A DNA stretch of 64,000 bases, from contig NZ_MASN01000034.1 of assembly GCF_001861355.1 (NCBI RefSeq), forward strand, positions 1 to 64,000, in the 5' to 3' direction. Shown one piece after another: positions 53,704 to 60,027 of this stretch. The translations under genes and the position numbers were made by a program. Each line of letters starts with the position of its first letter. The first letter of the stretch is position 1. The notes under the pieces are model-generated. The model did no database searches and had not been told where the DNA came from. It saw only the letters and a list, made by a program, of their open reading frames with translations. This DNA is from Natrialba sp. SSL1. GTDB lineage: Archaea; Halobacteriota; Halobacteria; Halobacteriales; Natrialbaceae.

Positions 53704-53725
53704 CCGCGATGCTACAACATCGCGG
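53704..53725 (-). promoter_or_regulatory. Leader hairpin of the RPA-like gene
   Basis: Perfect stem CCGCGATG/CATCGCGG with a 6-base loop (TTGTAG in transcript sense). Position (38 nt before the ATG) is as in the other leaders but the loop is not purine-rich. Confidence 0.5.
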
Positions 53726-53760
53726 GTTTCTCAACGACTACGACCGACAGAACCATCTGC

Positions 53761-53810
53761 GCGCTCTCGCTCGCGCCTTCGCGAGCGCCCTTGGGCGCAA
53801 GCGAGAGCGC
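53761..53810. repeat. 50-bp cloverleaf-like palindrome (three-way junction)
   Basis: The outer arms GCGCTCTCGCT (53761-53771) and AGCGAGAGCGC (53800-53810) are perfect 11-bp complements. Between them are two further hairpins, CTCGCG-CCTT-CGCGAG (53770-53785) and GCGCCC-TT-GGGCGC (53785-53798). Extruded, this forms a three-armed structure in DNA or RNA. It opens a gene-free GC-rich stretch and could be a transfer or replication site. Confidence 0.65.
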
Positions 53811-54334
53811 GCCCGAGGAGGCCAATCATCCAGCACCGCGCGCTGACCCGCCCGGAGCGAGCGGCCAGCGGGATATGCCCGTTCGTGTCCGGCCCGGGCT
53901 GCGGGTCCGTGTCCAGGGCGACTGTCGCCGAGCACGCGCGCCGCGGTGTGGCGCGCAACAGCGCAGGCGGCACAAAGCGCTGGAACGCGAAAGCCCGCGA
54001 GGGGCGCAACCGACGGGGATACCCGCTGGCGTCGAGACCAGACGCCCGGAACGGACGCTCGCGGTGCGGAGAGCGCCCGCATGCCCGGAATGGTCGGTCG
54101 CGAGCGACGCGGAGGGCGGAACGCGGCGAGCGGGGCGGGCCGTCGAGAAACATCCGGCCATCCAGTTCCGACGCTCGGTGACCCCCCACCTCCTGGTGGA
54201 CTCAGAAAGGGCGAGGCCGTCTCGGTCGTCCCCCGACCCCGCAAGCACCGCAGGAACAAGGAGCGCAGCGGCGGTCGCGGGATGCCGAGCGGCCGAGGGC
54301 TTTCAGGGTGTGTCAGATACTGACCCCGATTCAG
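53811..54334. other. GC-rich gene-free region
   Basis: About 520 bases, open in several frames on both strands, but every frame gives Arg/Pro/Gly-rich basic protein, unlike the acidic proteins of this genome, so I take it as noncoding. It contains scattered short GC palindromes. Candidate roles are an origin of transfer, a structured RNA, or old foreign DNA. I cannot decide between them. Confidence 0.5.
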
Positions 54335-54595
54335 TTACGGGTTCGGTGGAATGGACTCCTCGTCGATTAGGACGTCGACGCTCTCCGGCGTCACCGCGAG
54401 CCGAACTCCCTCCACTGTGAACTGTACTTCCACGTCCTCAGTCGACGAGTTCAAAATCTGCTCGAGCGCTTCGACGTCGATGGAGTCATACAGCTGGTAC
54501 TCATCCCGATCCACTCCACATGCTTCGAGCGTCTCGATGATGTCGACCAAGAGGTCAGCCGATTCCCCAGACCCAGTCATTGACGAGCGATCCAT
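54335..54595 (-). CDS. HalOD1 output-domain protein
   Basis: 86 residues from ATG 54595. The sequence LLVDIIETLEACGVDRDEYQ, then LYDSIDVEALEQIL and VEVQFTVEGVRLAVTPESVD is the HalOD1 domain, which in haloarchaea is the output part of signalling proteins and also occurs alone. A TTTAAA box lies about 32 bases upstream. The partner is unknown. Confidence 0.8.
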   Translation of the reverse strand: MDRSSMTGSGESADLLVDIIETLEACGVDRDEYQLYDSIDVEALEQILNSSTEDVEVQFTVEGVRLAVTPESVDVLIDEESIPPNP

Positions 54596-54710
54596 TGTAG
54601 CGTCCAACGCTTAGGACGAGTACCGTTTAAAAGGTTGGGAGTCAACTGAAATTGCTCTAAGCTTTTCCAATTGACTTAGCGCGTTTGGGATAGCGTCGGC
54701 GCAACCAGAG

Positions 54711-54977
54711 ATGATTATGCGCTTTGACGCCGACTGGATGTCACGTGCCGATGATCGCATTCTGGAGCATCTTGCTGAAGAGGGTCCCGATACCCCGAAG
54801 GAAATGGCTGACAGTGACCGCGTCCGCTTCTCTCGACAGCACATCAACGCCCGTTGTAAAACACTCGTCACCTACGGTCTCCTCGTTCATCTCGGGAACG
54901 GTGTCTACGATATCACTCGTGAGGGGAAACAGTATCTCGCCGGCGAACTCGACGCTCGTGACCTCGAGGGCGAATGA
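54711..54977 (+). CDS. PhiH1 repressor-like winged-helix protein
   Basis: 88 residues (ATG 54711, or 54717). Winged helix: RADDRILEHLAEEGPDTPKE, then SRQHINARCKTLVTYGLLVH and NGVYDITREGKQYLAGELD. This is the pattern of small haloarchaeal repressors related to the phiH1 immunity repressor. It stands alone, convergent with the PIN/RHH pair two bases away, and may control viral or plasmid functions. Confidence 0.8.
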   Translation: MIMRFDADWMSRADDRILEHLAEEGPDTPKEMADSDRVRFSRQHINARCKTLVTYGLLVHLGNGVYDITREGKQYLAGELDARDLEGE

Positions 54978-54979
54978 AC

Positions 54980-55552
54980 CTACTCCGCCAGAAGTGCCAC
55001 CAACTGGGCGACGTATGGGCTGTTGTCCCAGCTTCGGTGGGGGCTGATCGCGCTAAGTAGCGTTCGTGCCTCCTCGTGGGTCATATGCCCGTTCCGGGCG
55101 TAATCACAGATGAGCCGTGGTGTCGGGACGATTCGTGGTCCTTGGAGTACCGCGTGGATGAGCGGGAAGTTCGTCCCACCAAACTCGTCGGTGAGAAAGC
55201 CGTCGACGTCAAGCGCGTTCGCGAGCACGATCCCGTCAGTTTCGCCATCATCGAGCCCGAATGTGGGCCTCGTGTCCGGTGTTTCGTCACGCTCGTACGG
55301 ATCTTCGACTGCGTAGTGGTCGCGAGCCGCGAGCACATTCGTTGCTGCGGCAGCGTGGATATCCTGATACTGCATGATGTCACGGAGCTCTGCGACGACC
55401 TCGGGTGGCACGAACACGTCACACGAGGTGAGCAGATACTGAAGGGGGTCCGGGGCGGATTCAGTATCGTACGCTGCGTCGGCGCGCGGCACGGCCAAAC
55501 TGACCAGCGCGCTGGTGTCGGCAACGACCGTTCGCAGACGTGGACTGCTCAT
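54980..55552 (-). CDS. PIN-domain toxin (VapC-like)
   Basis: 190 residues. PIN nuclease acids: VVADTSALVSLA (first D), PPEVVAELRDI (E), LDDGETDGIVLANALDVDGF (D/E) and LTDEFGG (D). Longer than the usual 130-residue VapC because of an insert after residue 75. Starts inside the stop of the RHH gene (ATGA overlap). The family cleaves RNA when freed from its antitoxin. Confidence 0.8.
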   Translation of the reverse strand: MSSPRLRTVVADTSALVSLAVPRADAAYDTESAPDPLQYLLTSCDVFVPPEVVAELRDIMQYQDIHAAAATNVLAARDHYAVEDPYERDETPDTRPTFGLDDGETDGIVLANALDVDGFLTDEFGGTNFPLIHAVLQGPRIVPTPRLICDYARNGHMTHEEARTLLSAISPHRSWDNSPYVAQLVALLAE

Positions 55553-55917
55553 CGATCGTCGTCGGTCGCGGTGTCGACCGTTGTCGCGTCGCCATCGTAG
55601 ACGTCGACGTCGTCGGGGGTAGCGAGATCGAGTGGCTCGTCCTCGAGATCGGCTTTGAGGAGGCGGAGTCGCTGGGCGGTCTCGGCGCCGACCAGTTGTT
55701 TGACCGTCTCGAACTCGAGTTGGTCGTCGTAGTACTTCGTTGCGACCAGCTCCTGGAACGTCTCGCTGTCAGCGGTCTCTTCGATGTACTCGCGGATGGC
55801 CTCGACGAGGAGATCCGTCCGATCTTTGTCGAAGAGATCGGCGATCGCGTCAAGTCGGTCGACGAGATACTCCGGGGACTGGAAATGGACTCGGCGTGGG
55901 TCATCGCTCGCGCTCAT
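55549..55917 (-). CDS. Ribbon-helix-helix antitoxin (VapB-like)
   Basis: 122 residues from ATG 55917. N-terminal ribbon-helix-helix: RRVHFQSPEYLVDRLDAIAD and RTDLLVEAIREYIEETADSE. The acidic C-terminal half would neutralise the toxin encoded next. Two palindromic boxes directly upstream suggest autoregulation. Confidence 0.8.
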   Translation of the reverse strand: MSASDDPRRVHFQSPEYLVDRLDAIADLFDKDRTDLLVEAIREYIEETADSETFQELVATKYYDDQLEFETVKQLVGAETAQRLRLLKADLEDEPLDLATPDDVDVYDGDATTVDTATDDDR

Positions 55918-55921
55918 TCTA

Positions 55922-55938
55922 TGTGCAAGTTCTGCACA
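55922..55938. promoter_or_regulatory. Operator box 1 of the RHH/PIN operon
   Basis: TGTGCA-AGTTC-TGCACA: 6-bp arms, 5-base centre. It starts 5 bases upstream of the antitoxin ATG. Confidence 0.7.
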
Positions 55939-55962
55939 CAGGAGGATAACCGTTTCGGCATA

Positions 55963-55979
55963 TGTGCAGACCTTGCACA
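55963..55979. promoter_or_regulatory. Operator box 2 of the RHH/PIN operon
   Basis: TGTGCA-GACCT-TGCACA: same arms as box 1, centres 41 bases apart. The TATA-like GGTTATCC (minus strand, near 55943-55950) lies between the boxes, so repressor bound to both would cover the promoter. Confidence 0.7.
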
Positions 55980-56029
55980 TTGTCTCAAGACAGAGGATAG
56001 GCCCGTCGAGTCACGACGTGGAGTTTGCT

Positions 56030-56395
56030 TCAGTGCACGTCGACGTCGAGTGCGTCGAGCGATGCTTCCGGCGTCGCGACGACGTGTTCCTCGAGGTCGC
56101 GCGTCCAGTATGTAGCTGGCCCACCGGGGCTACAGCGGTCGCGGATCTGGAGGGGTCCTTCGAGGTGACCGAATTCCACCCGGAACCGCGTGAGCGCTGC
56201 GAGCGCGTCGACCACGAGTCCGCAGCCGTCGCAGGCGTGATGATCGCGTTCGTCGTGATCCGGCCGCGTCTGGGTGGCACAGTCGACACAGATCGGGTGG
56301 GTGACCCGCTCGTCCTGCCCCCAGGTATGCGCCTCACCGGCCTCGGTGCCGGGCGGGGCGTCACAGAAGGCACAGCCAACGAGCGTCTGCTGCAT
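56030..56395 (-). CDS. Cys-rich zinc-finger protein (DUF7558-like)
   Basis: 121 residues. Three Cys pairs in the first 60 residues (VGCAFCDAPPG; PICVDCATQT; HACDGCGLVV) with several His between them indicate one or two zinc sites. The rest is beta-rich and acidic. Its ATG overlaps the upstream stop (TAATG). Haloarchaeal plasmid protein of unknown function. Confidence 0.65.
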   Translation of the reverse strand: MQQTLVGCAFCDAPPGTEAGEAHTWGQDERVTHPICVDCATQTRPDHDERDHHACDGCGLVVDALAALTRFRVEFGHLEGPLQIRDRCSPGGPATYWTRDLEEHVVATPEASLDALDVDVH

Positions 56396-56685
56396 TACTT
56401 GTCCTCCTCGCCGCTATCGCGGGCGGCCGTCCAGCCGCGATGGAAGACAGCTAGCTGCCAGATCGAATCAAACGCTTCGCCACGTGGTTCGTGAACGAGC
56501 ACTCGCTGTTCGGAATCCGGGATGACCACATCGTCTTCGAGGAGAGCACCAACGAGGCATCGGGCGGTCGTTTCGTCGACGTCTGCCGTCGAGACGTAAG
56601 TCGTAGCCTGGTCTTGAGCGAGGAGTCCGGTTTTAAGCCGTCTGTGATCGTCAGCTGTGTTATTGATTGCATCTGAACCAGTCAT
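56395..56685 (-). CDS. Small haloarchaeal protein of unknown function
   Basis: 96 residues from ATG 56685: TADDHRRLKTGLLAQDQATT, YVSTADVDETTARCLVGALL, VIPDSEQRVLVHEPRG, then WQLAVFHRGWTAA. A compact alpha/beta protein without known motif, coupled to the zinc-finger gene that follows. A stem-loop and IR-8 lie upstream. Confidence 0.6.
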   Translation of the reverse strand: MTGSDAINNTADDHRRLKTGLLAQDQATTYVSTADVDETTARCLVGALLEDDVVIPDSEQRVLVHEPRGEAFDSIWQLAVFHRGWTAARDSGEEDK

Positions 56686-56714
56686 GAGGATCAGTTCGAG
56701 CACGCTATTCGAGC

Positions 56715-56735
56715 GCGCCTCGCGCCTCCAGGCGC
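56715..56735 (-). promoter_or_regulatory. Leader stem-loop of the gene at 56685
   Basis: Stem GCGCC/GGCGC, loop TGGAGGCGCGA, no T-run. 29 nt before the ATG. Confidence 0.55.
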
Positions 56736-56795
56736 CGATAGACTCGTATATCGGTAGCAGATGAAGTGGTAGAACAAGGTCTAGCTCCGTGAGTA

Positions 56796-56838
56796 TTAAC
56801 CAACAAAACTGGGGACACCACTCGGAACTGTTGGTTAA
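56796..56838. repeat. Inverted repeat IR-8
   Basis: Arms 56796-56805 and 56829-56838, spacer 23 (the longest). 110 bases upstream of ATG 56685. Confidence 0.8.
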
Positions 56839-56935
56839 AGTTAGTCTCCCTTCTTCAGAACTGCAGAAGAGGCCCAACTCAAAGGTAGATACAAAGAGTC
56901 TACCTCCGACGAGCGACTAGGCTGAGTACGTTGGC

Positions 56936-57241
56936 TTACCCCCCGCTGTTGCGGTGCTCAGGATCGAGCCGAGCATACGCATCTGCGGTGGAACCCAGTT
57001 CAGTGAGCGAACTGTTGAGCGTCATCGGTTCGGGGAGTCGCTCATCAATCTCGCAGAGGGCTTGTTCGGCCTCGAGGAGTGCCTCGTGAAGATCGTCGAT
57101 GGGAACGTGACCGCCATCAACAGCGTCACGTTCCGGGTGGTACCCCTGATCACCGTACTCCGAGTCGGGAACCGGATCATCGACACCGAGTGCGCGGTCG
57201 AATCCAGGGATGTCGTGTGGATCAGGATCATCTGGTGTCAT
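56936..57241 (-). CDS. Small acidic protein, last gene of a four-gene micro-operon
   Basis: 101 residues. Highly acidic first half with a His-containing PDDPDPHDIPGF stretch, then a helix (LHEALLEAEQALCEIDERLP). No motif. Its ATG overlaps the stop of the previous gene. Confidence 0.6.
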   Translation of the reverse strand: MTPDDPDPHDIPGFDRALGVDDPVPDSEYGDQGYHPERDAVDGGHVPIDDLHEALLEAEQALCEIDERLPEPMTLNSSLTELGSTADAYARLDPEHRNSGG

Positions 57242-57438
57242 CGGTTGAACACCTCGACGTCGGGATTTGCACCGGCTGGACCAGCGACCGCTTTCGCATG
57301 CTCGAGTTCGCGGAGCTCTCGCTGGGCCTGGCGTTCGAGTGCGGCTGCTCGCTGACAGCGTCTGACTCCCGCTTCGTCGCGGGTGCTGCCGTCAACAATC
57401 GTGAAGCGCTTGCCACGGTGGTCGATCTGCTCGAGCAT
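57238..57438 (-). CDS. Small charged helical protein, third gene of the micro-operon
   Basis: 66 residues from ATG 57438, which overlaps the preceding stop (TGATG). Beta-hairpin start (HRGKRFTIVDGSTRD) followed by a long Arg/Glu/Ala helix (RRCQRAAALERQAQRELREL). An in-frame extension upstream is Arg/Gly-rich and covers the zinc-finger gene in another frame, so it is rejected. Confidence 0.55.
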   Translation of the reverse strand: MLEQIDHRGKRFTIVDGSTRDEAGVRRCQRAAALERQAQRELRELEHAKAVAGPAGANPDVEVFNR

Positions 57439-57593
57439 CAGCACGCATCCTCCTGAGCGGCATCTCGATCGTCCGCCTGCAGGTGGTCGTATCGGACCTC
57501 GCAGCTGTCCGAACAGAACCGGCCAGCGTATCCTGCCCGATCGCGAGTGCGTGCCGAACAATTCGGCATTCGGCACGCGTTGCGATTGGTCAT
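57438..57593 (-). CDS. 51-residue zinc-finger protein
   Basis: The frame from ATG 57593 contains CRMPNCSARTRDRAGYAGRF followed by CSDSCEVRYDHL. C-x4-C and C-x3-C pairs spaced like a TRASH/treble-clef finger, then an acidic tail. The start overlaps the stop of the upstream 25-codon frame (ATGA) and the end overlaps the next start, so the whole set is coupled. Probably DNA- or protein-binding. Confidence 0.65.
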   Translation of the reverse strand: MTNRNACRMPNCSARTRDRAGYAGRFCSDSCEVRYDHLQADDRDAAQEDAC

Positions 57594-57667
57594 CTGGCGA
57601 TACCTCGCTTCAGGAACCGAGTCGTCTCAGCGTCTGATGACGCTGTTGCTCCGTCAGCTGTTCTCAT
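57590..57667 (-). CDS. 25-residue small ORF heading the micro-operon
   Basis: ATG 57667 to TGA at 57590, ending RFLKRGIAR. Too short to classify. Its position 26 bases after a leader stem-loop and its overlap with the zinc-finger start argue that it is translated, perhaps as a coupling leader peptide. Confidence 0.4.
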   Translation of the reverse strand: MRTADGATASSDAETTRFLKRGIAR

Positions 57668-57693
57668 GAATTGCTGCGGTGGGCTTCATTGAG

Positions 57694-57716
57694 CCCCCCG
57701 CAGCCCTTCCGGGGGC
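57694..57716 (-). promoter_or_regulatory. Leader stem-loop of the micro-operon
   Basis: Stem GCCCCC/GGGGGC (allowing one bulged base), loop GGAAGGGCTGC, preceded by GTTTGT. 26 nt before ATG 57667. Confidence 0.6.
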
Positions 57717-57755
57717 GACAAACCATCTCGAGCGAACGACCAGTTCAACCCGCAG

Positions 57756-58316
57756 TCACCGGTTGAACGTCCCATCCGGAGCGGGGATGATCCCAGTTCG
57801 GATCTCGAGATCAACGCGTCTGAGATGTTTGCAGCCACCGGCAGGCTGGCGTTGTTCACAATCCGGACAGGTACACGTCTCTGCCTCAATATCGACCGTG
57901 TAGGTGTTCCCGCTCTCGCTGACAACCTCGTAGGTTGAGCCCACACTGACGAAGCGAACGTCCATATCCCCGCTGAGTGCCCGGCGGGTTCGCGGCTCGT
58001 CGATCGAGTAGTCGCCTGCCTCGAGCGGAGTCGGTGGGTCTGGTGCCTCGCAGGGATCGCTGAACTCGCGACGGCGGTTTCGTTCTTGGCCACAGTTCCG
58101 GCAGTGCCAGTAGCGCGTTCGGTACTCGTATCCATCGGTGAGGTCAATCTCGTATGGTGTTGGTTCCGTGCCGGGTAGCCACTCGTCGACGGCAACGAGT
58201 TCGTGCCCATTCAGATGAGCGACATCGCCGGAATACTGTCGCTTTCGGTCGCTGGTGTTGCAGTTCTGGTAGTGTTCCTGGTGTTGCTTGCGTTGAATTG
58301 ATCGATCTGTACTCAT
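57756..58316 (-). CDS. Second SWIM zinc-finger protein
   Basis: 186 residues. A zinc ribbon-like part (YWHCRNCGQERNRR) in the middle and a C-terminal SWIM finger (CTCPDCEQRQPAGGCKHLRR) followed by LEIRTGIIPAPDGTF. The last 60 residues closely parallel the protein at 22139 (same ligands, same KHLRRVD stretch, same PAPDG/PRPDG ending). The two proteins probably bind the same kind of partner through this tail. Confidence 0.75.
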   Translation of the reverse strand: MSTDRSIQRKQHQEHYQNCNTSDRKRQYSGDVAHLNGHELVAVDEWLPGTEPTPYEIDLTDGYEYRTRYWHCRNCGQERNRRREFSDPCEAPDPPTPLEAGDYSIDEPRTRRALSGDMDVRFVSVGSTYEVVSESGNTYTVDIEAETCTCPDCEQRQPAGGCKHLRRVDLEIRTGIIPAPDGTFNR

Positions 58317-58342
58317 GGATAATCTCGAGGCACACGTGGTCG

Positions 58343-58362
58343 CGCCTCACCTCTTGGGTGCG
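58343..58362 (-). promoter_or_regulatory. Leader stem-loop of the second SWIM gene
   Basis: Short stem CGC/GCG or inner CACC/GGTG, loop AAGAGGTGA, TTTTTT upstream. 26 nt before ATG 58316. Confidence 0.45.
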
Positions 58363-58544
58363 AAAAAACGATTCCCGGACTGGCCGATTGATAGGGGAAG
58401 CGCAAGGGCTGACTGGAAAGAAAGAGAGTCGCTCATTCGAATGCGGGCTTCGAGTCTGTTAGTTGCCCCGCGAAGCCGGTTCTACTCCCACAGTGGGGTA
58501 TTCTTAAGCAACTCGATACTGAAGAATCCAGGTACGAAGACGAG

Positions 58545-58808
58545 ATGCACGACAGCACTGATCCACGACCGCCGCTTTCGGAGTGGATTCTAGACGCATA
58601 CGATGTCCTTTGTACGCACAGTCTCAACTCGGACGATCATGACGATGTGCAGTCGGTCCCTCGAGAGCAAGCACTCGAGATCCTTCTTAGAAGTAATGAA
58701 TTGGCCCTTGAACCTGAAGACGCGAACTTTGCGCTCATCCGGCTGCTCGAGCGAGGCTACTTCTATGAGGTCGACGATGAACTCCGTGTGACAGCGCCGG
58801 AAAATTGA
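58545..58808 (+). CDS. Small acidic haloarchaeal protein of unknown function
   Basis: 87 residues: LSEWILDAYDVLCTHSLNSD, QALEILLRSNELALEPEDAN and LIRLLERGYFYEVDDELRVT form a winged-helix-like all-helix then beta-hairpin pattern. It may be a small DNA-binding protein. One of few plus-strand genes in this part. Confidence 0.55.
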   Translation: MHDSTDPRPPLSEWILDAYDVLCTHSLNSDDHDDVQSVPREQALEILLRSNELALEPEDANFALIRLLERGYFYEVDDELRVTAPEN

Positions 58809-58914
58809 CTTCGGATTGCAGACCGAGACGTATCGCTCACTACACGTGCGGATTGATCAAATCGGTGTTTGAGCTTCCCGAAGACATATGGCGACTCACC
58901 TCAAATATTTGACT

Positions 58915-59391
58915 ATGAATCGACGGAAATTTCTTGCTGTCGGTGGTCTCGGTCTTGGAGTGGGGTATGCATGGAACAGGTCTCGATCTCCGTCAATCCC
59001 CAGTGGTATGACTGTAGATACGCTATACTACGAAGGGAATATTTTCGATGCGCGTGATGTATTTGGGCCAAGAGAAGAGTCACACACGATAATAACAGAC
59101 GAAGAAACCGCAGCCAGCGAATTTAGAGCTGTTGAACAACTGTCCCATTTTACCGAAGAGACTGATTTTGATGAATCATATACTCTTGTCGTTCAAAATG
59201 GAATGCGATCAGAAGACGATCTCGAATTAGATTCGATTGAACGCATTGGAGACGGCCTTCGGGTTGCTATTTCTATAGATAAGCCACTAATCCCCGACCA
59301 TGACGACCTTATAACACATACTCTCCTTATCAGGATTACTGATGAGAAAAGCGTCCTCGATTCAGTAGATATCAATATAGAAGGCTATTGA
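58915..59391 (+). CDS. Tat-exported protein of unknown function
   Basis: 158 residues from ATG 58915. Signal peptide of Tat type: NRRKFLAVGGLGLGVGYAW with the twin arginine at residues 3-4 and a short hydrophobic core. The mature part is acidic and beta-rich without a lipobox cysteine, so probably a soluble or Tat-anchored surface protein. A/T-ending codons are frequent, unlike the neighbours, which suggests separate origin. Confidence 0.65.
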   Translation: MNRRKFLAVGGLGLGVGYAWNRSRSPSIPSGMTVDTLYYEGNIFDARDVFGPREESHTIITDEETAASEFRAVEQLSHFTEETDFDESYTLVVQNGMRSEDDLELDSIERIGDGLRVAISIDKPLIPDHDDLITHTLLIRITDEKSVLDSVDINIEGY

Positions 59392-59502
59392 TCATCGGAT
59401 TATTTTATCAAAATTCGATACTCTGTGTTGTGTAAATCACCTGTACTTATCACTCCACGCATTCAGTGTGGAGGGATCTTACTCATCGGTAGCGGTCAGT
59501 CA

Positions 59503-59960
59503 TCACCTGCTTTGTGAAGCAGTTCGAAGTTGCCACATGGGTTTCACCTCGAATGTGTTGGACTCCTCAACGGGAGCAGCATGACTTCGATTTGTTGCCG
59601 ATGATATGGACCGTGAGAGGTGATTGACCAGCTCATTGCGTACGTCCTGGCGAGAAAGCGTCTGCTTGTGCCAGCCGAGTCGTTCGTCGTAATGCTGCTT
59701 CGTGAACGTCTGGCCGGTCGCATCGGCTGCGAGGTACTGTGTCTTTTTGATACCCAGTTGTTTGAGGAGCGATACTCGCCACCGACGTCCTCGTGTGTCA
59801 GCTCGACGAGGGCACACTCGACGAACGTGATGATCGATTTCTTGCTTCGACCGTTTGGAACTGAAAGATGGAGACCGAACCAGAGCGGTGCAGATATATT
59901 TGGATGGGCTAGTGCTCTATCGATACCACGGTCTCGTTGGTGCTGTTGCTTGGAAGTCAT
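59503..59960 (-). pseudogene. Frameshifted haloarchaeal plasmid gene
   Basis: From ATG 59960 the frame reads PLWFGLHLSVPNGRSKKSII and TFVECALVELTHEDVGGEYR, then turns into Ser/Arg-rich low-quality protein. A neighbouring frame carries on with SLLKQLGIKKTQYLAADATG and DERLGWHKQTLSRQDVRNEL down to a stop at 59503. The two join sensibly at about 59760, so a one-base indel has split the gene (or the assembly has an error there). It keeps its leader stem-loop. Confidence 0.6.
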
Positions 59961-59990
59961 CTGTTGTTCCGGGGCGGTTTGAGAGTCTCG

Positions 59991-60009
59991 TCACCTCCCT
60001 CCGGGGTGA
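59991..60009 (-). promoter_or_regulatory. Leader stem-loop of the frameshifted gene
   Basis: Stem TCACC/GGTGA, transcript-sense loop CCGGAGGGA, preceded by GTTTT. 30 nt before ATG 59960. Confidence 0.5.
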
Positions 60010-60027
60010 AAACACTATCTCGTGGCC

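Noticed and set aside
53665-54420. 251-codon plus-strand frame and several minus-strand frames
   Set aside because: All encode basic Arg/Pro/Gly-rich protein without motifs, in a GC-rich stretch. Treated as noncoding.
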